DNA of 64,000 nucleotides, from the NCBI GenBank assembly GCA_017621845.1, contig JAGASI010000001.1, forward strand, positions 1-64,000, written 5' to 3'. This DNA comes from Muribaculaceae bacterium. GTDB lineage: Bacteria; Bacteroidota; Bacteroidia; Bacteroidales; Muribaculaceae. The translations under genes were made by a program, and so were the position numbers. Positions 43,672 to 52,889 of the stretch are shown here, one piece after another. The notes beneath the pieces are model-generated. The model searched no databases and was not told the origin of the DNA. It saw only the letters and a list, made by a program, of their open reading frames with translations. The first letter of the stretch is position 1. Each line of letters opens with the position of its first letter.

Positions 43672-45972
43672 CTATCTCACAAGTATACGTCGTGTTGTAT
43701 TGGTATTATCGACACTTAATATATATACACCAGTCAAAAGGCAATCGGTACTGATTACAAGTGTCTCAGATGAGGCAGTTTTTCTAATAATCGGTTGCCC
43801 TGCAATGTTATAAATTGTTACTGAAACGTTATCGGCATTAGGGACATAAACTTCATAGGTGTCATTTACCACATTAATTAACGGCTCGTTATCATCAACA
43901 TCGATATTATTGACCGAATTAGAGTTGGCAATTACCAACTTAAGTCCTTCAAAAGCATTGAGTTGCCCTGTCCCCCAAGCCAATGATTTAGAAAAATCAC
44001 CTACTCCATCAATCTTATTGGCCGATTTTCCGAGATATTCTATTGCATCTTCAACATTTAGATGTGGGTCGGCTTGTAGCCATAAAGCTATTGAACCGGC
44101 AACAATGGGACATGACATTGAAGTTCCTTGTTCCCGTGCCCAATAATGTTTTTTTCCGTTATATTCCACCTCTGCCGATAAGTTCTTATCTCCGAGTCCG
44201 GCCGATGACACATAGTAACTCGAATAAGACGATATTATTGCCGCGCCTGGAGCTAAAATATGTGGTAATTCCCGACCATCAACAAGTTTTCCGTATGAGG
44301 AGAATGGCGCTATCTCATTATAAGTATAATTAAGGTCTGTGTAATGAGATGTAGCACCATTAAGTGTCCCCCATTGGGTTTTGGTGGTATAAGCTCCCAC
44401 TACTACAGTATTAGGTGCACATGCCAACGAATTTATTGAAAATTGGGGTGAGCCTGCTGTCCATCCGTTTACACCATTGCTTGTAAATTCAGCATTATAG
44501 TTGTCATTGTTACTTGATGTCACCATATCGACTCGCTGTCCATCTTGACCGCGCACAATAATACCGGCGACAAAGCGGTTATCGCTATTGGAGTCCATGT
44601 TAGGGCTCAGCTGAAAGTTATATGAAATATTATAACGATTATTGACCCCGTTAGCCCCGGCCGACAATTGTATATAGCTTTGGCTAAACGCCTTATCAAA
44701 ATTTTTATCATGTATATAACCGTCAGCTGTATAATTTTCAGTCGCGATAGTCACGGCTTTTTCGGTGGAATTACTTATGGTGTGTTGATATACAGTCTGA
44801 TTGGTATTCAAGTCATATATGACGGTAGTAATAGTCACGGGACGCTCGTCCGACGCCCAGATATCGATTATGCCGGCTGTCTCTCCTGCCGGTATAAAAG
44901 TTTTAACCTCGTTGTCCGCCGCCGTGCAATCATGAGTTATTGACATATTCTTATTGCCATCGTTACCGGCTGCAATACATATAATTACATTCTCTCCATA
45001 TTTGGTCAAATATCTTGAAACATAATCCGTACCATCATGAGGACCGGTAATCGAACCTATAGATAAATTTACAACTGCCGGTTGGCCAACACTTTGGGCA
45101 TAATCGACAATCTTACCAACGCCTTTAACTATATTGGTATTAGCAAATGAACCACAAGCGATAACAATATCCGATTCGGGAGCCATTCCATAAAAGGGGA
45201 CTTTAAGCGTTCTCGATACTGACGTTTCACCGGTATTATTATCAGACACGTATGCATAGCGTGTTGAGATGCCCTTACTTGTGTTTGATGCCATATTAAA
45301 CGCTCCTACCATACACCCCATCGTATGTGTACCATGGGTTGCATTACGGTTATCAGTGGTAAACGAAGCGATACGCTCAGGTGTGGCATATTCGATAAAA
45401 CCGCCGGTAGCTCCTGTGGCACTCCATAGACGTTTAACTCGGGTGGCACTCATATCGGTATTCATAAAGTTAATATGATTGGCATCAATACCCCGATCAT
45501 AAATACCGCATATAACTCCTGCGCCCCTATATGCCTGTGGAAGTGGAGCACTTCCACCGTGAATATCATTTACGCCCGATACTACACGTGCGGTGTTCAG
45601 CATCGGCTGTAGGTCGCGAGATAGCGACACGTCTACTACCAAATTGGTCTCAGACAGCTTTATGATGTCTTCCAAGTCTCCGTTGACTATCGCCATACCA
45701 TCTTCTTGACATGACACATCAAGCCCCATTGACTCTATCCGGCTTAACGACACACCCGAAGCCAAGGTTATAAATGCGCTTGCCTGTATATTTCCTCTTG
45801 AAACATTGGATAAATCAATATTGGACACTGGAAATGCCACACACTTATCAGGATGGTATTTATACAGTTGATATTGTGTTGCGATTAGCTGTGACGGCGC
45901 GTCAAGCTTGCTATGTCCTAAAGCAGTCACAACAATCGCCATCATGGACATAATGGTATAGATTCTATTCAT
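43672..45972 (-). CDS. Secreted S8 subtilase with sorting-type tail, paralog
   Basis: A secreted subtilase of about 766 residues. The start at 45972 (MNRIYTIMSMMAIVVTALGH) gives a signal peptide; a longer frame would overlap the MATE gene. Catalytic residues: Asp159 (CGIYDRGIDANH), His213 (ATHGTHTMGCMVG), Asn337 (IAAGNDGN) and Ser618 (GTSMSCPIVAG). The tail VSVTIYNIAGQPI, GVYILSVDN and RRILVR matches type A sorting domains. Same architecture as the subtilase downstream, including the PHDGTDYVSRYL-type block, so a tandem duplication followed by divergence is likely. Confidence 0.88.
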   Translation of the reverse strand: MNRIYTIMSMMAIVVTALGHSKLDAPSQLIATQYQLYKYHPDKCVAFPVSNIDLSNVSRGNIQASAFITLASGVSLSRIESMGLDVSCQEDGMAIVNGDLEDIIKLSETNLVVDVSLSRDLQPMLNTARVVSGVNDIHGGSAPLPQAYRGAGVICGIYDRGIDANHINFMNTDMSATRVKRLWSATGATGGFIEYATPERIASFTTDNRNATHGTHTMGCMVGAFNMASNTSKGISTRYAYVSDNNTGETSVSRTLKVPFYGMAPESDIVIACGSFANTNIVKGVGKIVDYAQSVGQPAVVNLSIGSITGPHDGTDYVSRYLTKYGENVIICIAAGNDGNKNMSITHDCTAADNEVKTFIPAGETAGIIDIWASDERPVTITTVIYDLNTNQTVYQHTISNSTEKAVTIATENYTADGYIHDKNFDKAFSQSYIQLSAGANGVNNRYNISYNFQLSPNMDSNSDNRFVAGIIVRGQDGQRVDMVTSSNNDNYNAEFTSNGVNGWTAGSPQFSINSLACAPNTVVVGAYTTKTQWGTLNGATSHYTDLNYTYNEIAPFSSYGKLVDGRELPHILAPGAAIISSYSSYYVSSAGLGDKNLSAEVEYNGKKHYWAREQGTSMSCPIVAGSIALWLQADPHLNVEDAIEYLGKSANKIDGVGDFSKSLAWGTGQLNAFEGLKLVIANSNSVNNIDVDDNEPLINVVNDTYEVYVPNADNVSVTIYNIAGQPIIRKTASSETLVISTDCLLTGVYILSVDNTNTTRRILVR

Positions 45973-46054
45973 CGACTTTTTTTTGCAAATATATAACTGT
46001 TCTATAATTAATACAATAGTTAATATCTCAAAAATATCATTTATGGCCCATATT

Positions 46055-47479
46055 TTATTTCCACCTGACGCACATCCATCGGTCAGTTTTAAGTCGCCAC
46101 AGGAATATGATACCACGGAAACACAACTCGATTGCCATTGCGATCCACACACCCTTCAGCCCCATAGACGGTGCTAACAGAGCCGCCAAAGTTAATCTCA
46201 CTCCCCAGATGCTCCCAAGGTTCATTCCTGCCGGTATCATCGTATCGCCTGCGCCTATAAACACCCCATAAGATACAATAGCCGCTGCAAACATCGGCTC
46301 GGCAAAAGCCTCTATACGCAGGACTTCGACTCCTGCTGAACATATTTCCTTGACAGGCGTGATGATATCCATCATCAGCGGAGCTCCAACATACATAAAT
46401 ACCCCCATGACTGTCATTACAACGATTCCCGACAGTACTGTTATATAAGCAAACCGACGAGCAAGCATCTTGCGCCCGGCACCAAGGCTCTGTCCTACCA
46501 AGGTTGTAGCCGCCTCGCTGATACCATAGCCGGGCATATAACAAAAGCTTTCGGCGGTCACAGCAAAGGCATTAGCGGCAATGGCAATTTTGCCTAAGGG
46601 AGCTACAATTGCTGTTGACAACACCTGAGCGCCACACAACAGAAAATGTTCAATACCCAATGGGGCACTGATTTTGATTGCGCGCCTAAGACAGGTTGAG
46701 TTTGGTCGATAACCCGCTTTACAACCTTTCAGATTTAGTAATCTATTGCGGGTCCATAGATAATGCATCATGACTATGCCTGTTACCAGTTCGGCCAAAG
46801 CAGTACCCAATGCAGCGCCAGACACGCCCATGCCTGCTCCGGGCATTACGATACTTAGCTCTCCTAAAGCCACTTCTCGTGTCGGAAAGATTAGTAATGC
46901 ATTAAATATCACATCCAACATACACATCGCGATATTAACCACACCCGGGAATAAGGTATTTCCCGAACATCGCAACATAGCTCCTGCCAAGAAATTAATC
47001 TGTACCACTGGTAATGAGCCTGCAAATATCAGAAAATAGGTTGTAGCACCTGATGATATATCGCTATCAGCGCCCAACCATTTTGGCAAGCTATGCGCTA
47101 TTGATAAACCTGAAATGGCCAAAAATATACTGAACAATATCGACGGGACCAACGACTGCTTCAGTACCGACTGTGCACCTTCTTGATCATTGGCTCCTAT
47201 ACGATTGGCTACCTGCACTGAAAAGCCCATAGCTGCCGCTGAGCACAGTCCCCAGAACAACCATGTTGACGTAGCCATTAATCCAATGGATGCCGACGCG
47301 TCTGCCCCAAGCGACCCCACCATTGAAGCATCGATATATTGCATGACAATAGTCGACAACTGGGCCAATATAGCCGGCATACTCAACACTGCTGTCAGCT
47401 TAAGTTGCTGCCTCAATGTCATGGACTTTCCCTCCCTGATAAGTGCTAACAGGGCATCACTTGTTGCCTTGGGCTTCAT
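46055..47479 (-). CDS. MATE-family efflux transporter
   Basis: A 474-residue inner-membrane antiporter with twelve predicted helices in two MatE halves (about 25-190 and 255-420). Typical segments: LSMPAILAQLSTIVMQYIDA in helix 1, the GANDQEGA loop, and VGQSLGAGRKMLARR in the second half. MATE pumps export cationic drugs or metabolites using Na+ or H+. Start and stop codons overlap (TAATG) with the PatB-like gene upstream, so they are translationally coupled. Substrate unknown. Confidence 0.92.
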   Translation of the reverse strand: MKPKATSDALLALIREGKSMTLRQQLKLTAVLSMPAILAQLSTIVMQYIDASMVGSLGADASASIGLMATSTWLFWGLCSAAAMGFSVQVANRIGANDQEGAQSVLKQSLVPSILFSIFLAISGLSIAHSLPKWLGADSDISSGATTYFLIFAGSLPVVQINFLAGAMLRCSGNTLFPGVVNIAMCMLDVIFNALLIFPTREVALGELSIVMPGAGMGVSGAALGTALAELVTGIVMMHYLWTRNRLLNLKGCKAGYRPNSTCLRRAIKISAPLGIEHFLLCGAQVLSTAIVAPLGKIAIAANAFAVTAESFCYMPGYGISEAATTLVGQSLGAGRKMLARRFAYITVLSGIVVMTVMGVFMYVGAPLMMDIITPVKEICSAGVEVLRIEAFAEPMFAAAIVSYGVFIGAGDTMIPAGMNLGSIWGVRLTLAALLAPSMGLKGVWIAMAIELCFRGIIFLWRLKTDRWMCVRWK

Positions 47480-48642
47480 TACAAAATTGACAGAACTTGT
47501 TTTATTCGGGTTAACCCTTCATGAAGAACTACACGCGGACATGCAAGATTTAGCCTGATAAAGTCTTCACCTCCATGTCCATAAATCTCACCTGGGCTAA
47601 GCATAACATGTCCTTCTGACTCGAGATGAGAACAAATAACCTCAGACTTAAGGCCGGTAATGCTACAGTTTATCCACATAAGGTATGTGCCCTCGAGCGG
47701 AGTCACAATAAAGTCCGGCAACTCTCTCTCAAAGTATGCCTTTGCATAAAGATAGTTTTGATAAAGATAATTATTTAGGGCATCAAGCCACCCTTCACCA
47801 TGATTGTAAGCCGCAATAAGGCCAACCACGCCAAAGGGATTGACATCACAGACCTCGTTATCGTTTATGGCACGGTCAATTCTGGCACGCATCCACTCGT
47901 GGGGTGAAATGATATTGGCAATCTGGAGACCGGCGGTGTTAAAAGCCTTACTTGGCGAATTTGCAATGACATACCCTACCCCAACGGCCTCAGCTATTGT
48001 AGCAAATGGTGTATACTTAAATCCCGGATATGTCAATTCACAATGTATCTCATCTGAGATGACTATAACATCATTGTCTCGGCATATCTCGGCAATACGT
48101 GTCAACTCATCACGTGTCCATACACGTCCGGCCGGATTGTGAGGATTACATAAAATCATCAATCTCGCGTCGTGGGCTTTCTTGGACAAGTCATTGTAAT
48201 CAATGGAATAACGTCCGTCAGCATTATAGACAAGTTCATTGGACAGCAATTCACACCCGTTATTGCGTATTGACGAGAAAAAGCAATTGTAAGCCGGTGT
48301 CTGTACGATTACTTTATCGCCGGGAGCTGTAAGTCCCTTGATTATGGCTGATATGGCAGGGACTACCCCTGAGGTATAGATGATATGTCCGGGCGTAATT
48401 GTCCACCCATGTCGGCGGTCAAACCAGTTTACCACAGCATCATAATACTCAGTCGGGACTCTGGTATAGCCAAAAATCCCATGTTTGACTCTTTCCATCA
48501 AGGCCTCGATAATACAGGGCGCCGTTTTAAAATCCATATCGGCTACCCACATCGGGAGCACGCCTTCTTCTTGAGGAGTGTCCCATTTATATGAATTGGT
48601 GTGGCGACGAGGTATTACCTGGTCAAAACTGTAATCTTGCAA
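47479..48642 (-). CDS. MalY/PatB-family C-S lyase aminotransferase
   Basis: A 387-residue cytoplasmic PLP enzyme of fold type I. The opening (FDQVIPRRHTNSYKWD and LPMWVADMDFKTAP) is diagnostic of the MalY/PatB family, which cleaves cystathionine or cysteine conjugates to thiol, pyruvate and ammonia. The PLP lysine is in ANSPSKAFNTAGLQ (about residue 230), the cofactor Asp in VISDEIHCELTYPG and the C-terminal Arg in FIRLNLACPR. It lies between the DUF3737 gene (28-nt overlap) and the MATE gene (1-nt overlap), a tightly coupled trio. Confidence 0.92.
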   Translation of the reverse strand: MQDYSFDQVIPRRHTNSYKWDTPQEEGVLPMWVADMDFKTAPCIIEALMERVKHGIFGYTRVPTEYYDAVVNWFDRRHGWTITPGHIIYTSGVVPAISAIIKGLTAPGDKVIVQTPAYNCFFSSIRNNGCELLSNELVYNADGRYSIDYNDLSKKAHDARLMILCNPHNPAGRVWTRDELTRIAEICRDNDVIVISDEIHCELTYPGFKYTPFATIAEAVGVGYVIANSPSKAFNTAGLQIANIISPHEWMRARIDRAINDNEVCDVNPFGVVGLIAAYNHGEGWLDALNNYLYQNYLYAKAYFERELPDFIVTPLEGTYLMWINCSITGLKSEVICSHLESEGHVMLSPGEIYGHGGEDFIRLNLACPRVVLHEGLTRIKQVLSIL

Positions 48643-49463
48643 TCTGCCGGTTGTTTTTGGTTTTCATCAATAATTATATCTCCCACCGAGTCTACTTCTA
48701 TATAACCACTCGTTGGATTTTTTATACTTGTCACGTGTCCCTTTATCTTGGCTTGCAGCTCAGAGTACTCAAACAACAAATTGGCATCCTCGCCAAATGT
48801 ACAGTCCTCCAGCACCAATCCGTCTACATAGCACAAGAGTTGTTCTCCGGTCAAGTGACAGCGTACAAATTTAAGATTTTTTCCGTACCATCCCAAATAC
48901 TCGCCGTTGATTTCAGAGTCATAGATAGTGACGTTTTCGGCTTCCCAGAAAGCATCCTTGGAATTGATTACTGCATTATGGATTTCAACATTGCGTGCAT
49001 ATTGAAATCCATAATTCCCATTCTGCCGATAGTTGTCAAGCTTGATATTCTCGGAATGCATGAATACATAGTCACAGTTGGATATCTCTACATCCCTCAT
49101 CTCAATATCCTTGCAATCCCATAAGAATTGCTCGCCATTAGGAAAGTCGGTATGCTCTACATATATGCCTGTCATACGACGGAATAGCTTGGGAGCATCC
49201 ACCTTACAATCTATCATGCGACAATCGCGGGAATACCACAGACTTGAGCGCGCGCTTTCAGCAAAATAACAATTCTTCACAGTGAAGTTGGTCACTTCCC
49301 AGAATACATATTTACCTTCAAACGTGCAATTTACGGCTTCAATATTCGATCCTTCCTTGATGCTCGATTCTCCAATATGTATTGTAACATCCTCAAGCCT
49401 CAAATCGTGTTGGCAATATAGTGGACGTTCACCACCAAATTCTTGGTTTTTAATGTATTTCAT
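48615..49463 (-). CDS. DUF3737 beta-helix protein
   Basis: A 282-residue cytoplasmic protein with no signal peptide. It is a repetitive right-handed beta-helix: rungs of about 20 residues such as NFTVKNCYFAESARSSLWYS, DIEMRDVEISNCDYVF, VEIHNAVINSKDAFWEAENV and LVLEDCTFGED. This fits the DUF3737 family, which resembles pectate-lyase folds but has unknown activity. No catalytic residues can be named. First gene of the unit with the PatB-like lyase and MATE pump; it overlaps the lyase start by 28 nt. Confidence 0.88.
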   Translation of the reverse strand: MKYIKNQEFGGERPLYCQHDLRLEDVTIHIGESSIKEGSNIEAVNCTFEGKYVFWEVTNFTVKNCYFAESARSSLWYSRDCRMIDCKVDAPKLFRRMTGIYVEHTDFPNGEQFLWDCKDIEMRDVEISNCDYVFMHSENIKLDNYRQNGNYGFQYARNVEIHNAVINSKDAFWEAENVTIYDSEINGEYLGWYGKNLKFVRCHLTGEQLLCYVDGLVLEDCTFGEDANLLFEYSELQAKIKGHVTSIKNPTSGYIEVDSVGDIIIDENQKQPADCKITVLTR

Positions 49464-49520
49464 GAAATTATATACTTGTTTAATTTGCCGTTAAGTAAAT
49501 ATTTAACGAGTTAGTATATG

Positions 49521-49528
49521 CAAAGGTA
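49521..49528 (-). promoter_or_regulatory. Promoter box of DUF3737-lyase-MATE unit
   Basis: TACCTTTG on the minus strand, 58 nt before the DUF3737 start. No clear -33 element. It is back-to-back with the META lipoprotein promoter. Confidence 0.55.
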
Positions 49529-49542
49529 CACAAAATAATACA

Positions 49543-49569
49543 TTGACATAATTAAAAACACTAAATTTG
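49543..49569 (+). promoter_or_regulatory. Promoter of META lipoprotein gene
   Basis: TAAATTTG (49562-49569) with TTGACA starting at 49543. The 16-nt spacing is shorter than usual. The leader is about 25 nt. Confidence 0.5.
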
Positions 49570-49598
49570 CAGTTGCTTAAATATAATTATTAAAGGCG

Positions 49599-50144
49599 AT
49601 GAAAAAAGTTATCATATTTTCAACGACAGCTCTTGCAATGGCAATCTTCGGAGCATGTTCTACAAACGGGAACAAAGCGATTGACAACGATAATAATAAC
49701 AATGAGAACTCTTATCAAGACGCTACCGGGTTACATGGAGAATGGCGACTCCGTTCTTATCGAATTGACTGCATGTCCTGCATACCTCCACAATTTGATT
49801 CTACATCAACATATTTACTGTCATTCAATGAGCCTGACCAAACTTTCAGTCTAATAACGGATTGCAATACTATCAGCGGCGAATATGTAAGCGCCAACGA
49901 CACAATCCGTTTTAAAAATATGTTTGTCACTGAGATGGCGTGCGACAAAATGAAGGTTGAGCAAGACATGCTCAGGATGCTTCATGACTCAACCGGCTAT
50001 GCGGTTTGCCTTGGAGATACAATCTTGTTAACCGCTCCTTACATAGGAAATGCAACTTTCATAAAATTCAATAAGGATGCCGACAACAATAATCTTATTG
50101 TCAACTCTACTGACTCCATAAATGGGACATTCAACGGTAACTGA
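49599..50144 (+). CDS. META-domain lipoprotein
   Basis: A 181-residue envelope lipoprotein. The lipobox is IFGAC with the cysteine at residue 20, followed by an Asn/Asp-rich spacer. Residues about 45-155 form a META (HslJ-like) domain: HGEWRLRSYRI, DCNTISGEYVSANDTIRFKN and the conserved VTEMACDKMKVEQDML. HslJ is linked to heat and novobiocin stress in E. coli; the role here is unknown. A cysteine pair (CMSC) near residue 55 is unusual. Its 3' end overlaps the alkD gene by 23 nt. Confidence 0.85.
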   Translation: MKKVIIFSTTALAMAIFGACSTNGNKAIDNDNNNNENSYQDATGLHGEWRLRSYRIDCMSCIPPQFDSTSTYLLSFNEPDQTFSLITDCNTISGEYVSANDTIRFKNMFVTEMACDKMKVEQDMLRMLHDSTGYAVCLGDTILLTAPYIGNATFIKFNKDADNNNLIVNSTDSINGTFNGN

Positions 50145-50868
50145 TATTGAATCAGCATTGCTGAGTATGGCAGACGAACGTCATGCAAGACAACTATTAA
50201 GATTTTTCAAGACCGGACCTGGCGAATATGGCGAAGGTGATGTATTCATAGGATTACGAAATCCCCAGATTAGGATGGTCGTAAAAGAGGCCTGGAAAGA
50301 GACAGAGCTTGCCGATGCTGCAACGCTCGTAATAAGTCCTTTCCATGAAGTGCGTTTATGTGGCCTGTTGATAATGGTTGAACATTATCTCCGCGCTATG
50401 AAGTGGTTGGACTTAGGATACATGAAAGAAATCTTCTCTACCTACACTTCCATGCACCCTCATATCAACAACTGGGACCTGGTTGACCTCTCTGCAATAA
50501 AAATTGTAGGCAACCATGAGTGGATAAATTATGACACATCACTCATGGACGAATGGATCAATCCCGAAAGACACACGATGTGGCAACAACGGATATCTAT
50601 GGTCAGCACTTGGATCTTAACACGCCACAATCGTCCGGAGGTATGTTTCAATCGGGCAAAAGTACTATTAAGCAGCCCCCACGACCTGCTCCATAAGGCC
50701 GGGGGATGGATGCTTAGAGAAACTTGGAAAAAGGGCTATAGAACTGACCTACGTAACTTTCTTGAAGAAAATGTAAAAAATATGCCCGGCATTATGCTCA
50801 GTTATGCGTGCGAACAGATGTCATTAGACGAGAGACATGACTGGCAATCAAAGCGCAAAACTGTTTAG
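50122..50868 (+). CDS. AlkD-family DNA alkylation repair protein
   Basis: A 248-residue HEAT-repeat DNA glycosylase of the AlkD family, which removes N3- and N7-alkylated bases without flipping them. The N-terminal motif RFFKTGPGEYGEGDVFIGLRNPQIR is the family hallmark, followed by HEVRLCGLLIMVE, NNWDLVDLSAIKIVGNHE (the catalytic Asp region), RRISMVSTWILTR-like and LHKAGGWMLRETWKK segments. Length is normal. The start at 50122 keeps the first helix, although it overlaps the META gene by 23 nt. Confidence 0.9.
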   Translation: MGHSTVTDIESALLSMADERHARQLLRFFKTGPGEYGEGDVFIGLRNPQIRMVVKEAWKETELADAATLVISPFHEVRLCGLLIMVEHYLRAMKWLDLGYMKEIFSTYTSMHPHINNWDLVDLSAIKIVGNHEWINYDTSLMDEWINPERHTMWQQRISMVSTWILTRHNRPEVCFNRAKVLLSSPHDLLHKAGGWMLRETWKKGYRTDLRNFLEENVKNMPGIMLSYACEQMSLDERHDWQSKRKTV

Positions 50869-50911
50869 AGCCTGTCCCACAACAAATGTTAACGCTGAGG
50901 CGGTCAGGCTC
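50868..50911 (+). terminator. Hairpin after alkD
   Basis: GAGCCTG (50868-50874) pairs with CAGGCTC (50905-50911). The loop contains the second copy of the 25-bp dispersed repeat. Only a weak TTAATT follows. Confidence 0.4.
50877..50901. repeat. 25-bp dispersed repeat, copy 2
   Basis: Matches 35498-35522 at 23 of 25 positions. It begins 8 nt after the alkD stop codon. Confidence 0.6.
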
Positions 50912-50931
50912 TTAATTCCAGACACACTCCA

Positions 50932-50985
50932 ATAACCGACATTAGGGCACTATCGACGCGTCGATAGTGCCCTAATGTCGGTTAT
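50932..50985. repeat. 54-bp perfect palindrome
   Basis: The 27-nt arms (50932-50958 and 50959-50985) are exact reverse complements with no loop; the centre is CGACGCGTCG. It lies between the convergent alkD and MFS genes. No U-tract is present on either strand. Confidence 0.85.
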
Positions 50986-51001
50986 AAATAGTTTAAAGCA
51001 G

Positions 51002-52717
51002 TTAGATGTCAACTGAAGCCATCTCTGACTCCTCGACTTCGGGGTTGGATGCTTCTTTGACATTGGGTAGTTCAAGACCGATATGGTCACGCTTATCTAT
51101 TACCTTAAGGATAAGACCAATTATAAGTGCGGCGACACCAAGTCCGGCGAGCATCAGCAATGGATTGGTATAATTATAGCTTACAGCGGCCTCTTCGGCT
51201 GTCATTGATCCTGAGGCAACAGCCTTAACAAGTTCGGGGTTAGAGCTGTCAAGAATGTTGCCGATAAGAAGCGGGAATAACCATAAACCTATATTCTGAA
51301 TCCAGAATATCAGAGCGTAGGCCGAACCGATAATCTTGGAATCCACCAATTTGGGAACACTTGGCCAAAGTGAGGCCGGCACAAGCGAGAACGATGCTCC
51401 CAAAACCAGAATGGTAATATATGCTATAGCAACACCTGCTACAGGGCTTTCCTTAAACTGAGGTAAAATAAAGGCAAATGTCAAGTGACAAGCCACCAAC
51501 AGAATTGAGCCAAAAATCAACATTGTAGCTGCTTTTCCCTTATAATCGACATATTTACCCAGTATTGGAGTAATACCTACTGCCAACAACGGGAACACTG
51601 CAAATATTGCGGCCGCTGACTGTCTCATGTAACCCATATAGCAATAAGCGATAAGTCCGATAATTGCCAATGAGAGAGTTGAGTACCTGATTACCGGTTT
51701 TTTTGAAAAGTTAAATGTAAACGATCCGGCAGCGACCACAAGCATTATTACATATTGTATAACAGTCACTGTATCTGAAGCCCAAAAATCACCATCGCCC
51801 GGCTCGGTAAGAGTCAGGTTGCATTGCAACATATTCACCGCATATTTCTGGAAGGGGAAGATTGCCGAATAGTAAAGCACACACAGAAGAGCTACCAACC
51901 AGAAGCCACGGCTGGTCATAATGCGACCAAGGTCTGATAATTTGAACGGATCATCTTTTTCCTCAATTGCTCCTGACTGACGATCAAGCGTGCGGTCCAT
52001 AAAGAAGTAGACGACAAACATAATCAAGGCAATCATCAATAATACTACACCAAAAGCCACCGAACGAGATACATCAACAGTGCCTCCCATTTTGGCAAAC
52101 ATAGGTGAAAATATCATGCAGGTAGCTACCCCCAGGCGCGCAAGAGCCATCTCGGACCCCATAGCAAGAGCCATTTCTTTTCCTTGAAACCACTTGACAA
52201 TACCACGCGACACTGTAATGCCGGCCATCTCGACACCACAACCAAATATCATAAAACCGATAGCTGAAAACTTGGCTGACGCGGGCATCCCTTCATAAAA
52301 CGGTGATATCCCTAATTCGTGAAATCCGGGGATATAATTAAGATTTTGGGTAAACCATACATCCAACGAGCTATTGGCAAACATGTCGGTCAAGGCGTAC
52401 CAATTGATTGTAGCACCTACAAGCATAACAACGCCCGATAAGATGGCAGTAAACCTGACTCCCATCTTATCCAGAATAATGCCGGCAAAGATTAGGAAGA
52501 AAATAAATACATTCAAGAATGTTTCTGATCCCTGCATTGTACCAAATGCTTTGGAATCCCATCCGTGGGTTGACTGTAGCAAATCCTTGATTGGGGAAAG
52601 AACGTCCATAAATATATATGAACAGAACATCGCAAACGCCAACAGTCCCAATGCCAACCATCTTGCCCAGGATTTATCGGCAATTGTAGTGGCTTTTAAT
52701 TGAACTTCTTTTGTCAT
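51002..52717 (-). CDS. MFS transporter
   Basis: A 571-residue inner-membrane major facilitator with at least twelve helices. The N-terminal half opens with WARWLALGLLAFAMFCSYIF and has the loop segment IILDKMGVRFTAILSG, the position of the family GxxxDRxGRR motif in a weak form. The cytoplasmic loop between halves is charged (DRQSGAIEEKDDPF). A long periplasmic insertion lies near residues 115-150, and an acidic tail ends the chain. The substrate is not evident. Monocistronic with a promoter box at 52829-52836. Confidence 0.88.
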   Translation of the reverse strand: MTKEVQLKATTIADKSWARWLALGLLAFAMFCSYIFMDVLSPIKDLLQSTHGWDSKAFGTMQGSETFLNVFIFFLIFAGIILDKMGVRFTAILSGVVMLVGATINWYALTDMFANSSLDVWFTQNLNYIPGFHELGISPFYEGMPASAKFSAIGFMIFGCGVEMAGITVSRGIVKWFQGKEMALAMGSEMALARLGVATCMIFSPMFAKMGGTVDVSRSVAFGVVLLMIALIMFVVYFFMDRTLDRQSGAIEEKDDPFKLSDLGRIMTSRGFWLVALLCVLYYSAIFPFQKYAVNMLQCNLTLTEPGDGDFWASDTVTVIQYVIMLVVAAGSFTFNFSKKPVIRYSTLSLAIIGLIAYCYMGYMRQSAAAIFAVFPLLAVGITPILGKYVDYKGKAATMLIFGSILLVACHLTFAFILPQFKESPVAGVAIAYITILVLGASFSLVPASLWPSVPKLVDSKIIGSAYALIFWIQNIGLWLFPLLIGNILDSSNPELVKAVASGSMTAEEAAVSYNYTNPLLMLAGLGVAALIIGLILKVIDKRDHIGLELPNVKEASNPEVEESEMASVDI

Positions 52718-52828
52718 AACGTGGTTTATATTTTATTAAAATTTATTTTTACTGATATTACTATATCGTGTGGAGCCATTTAAAAATAGCTTCTTTTGAG
52801 AATTACAAGACTAATTCTAAATATGGTA

Positions 52829-52836
52829 CAAAAGTA
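52829..52836 (-). promoter_or_regulatory. MFS gene promoter box
   Basis: TACTTTTG on the minus strand, 112 nt before the MFS start. No TTTG at the expected -33 spacing. Confidence 0.45.
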
Positions 52837-52889
52837 GTCATAATATAGTAAAAGTAGATTACCAAACAGCAGTTTTTTTCAGTCACATA

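Noticed and set aside
46089..46544. 151-codon frame overlapping the MATE gene
   Set aside because: It is an alternate frame on the same strand inside a well-supported transporter, with Trp/Cys/Arg-heavy composition typical of shadow frames.
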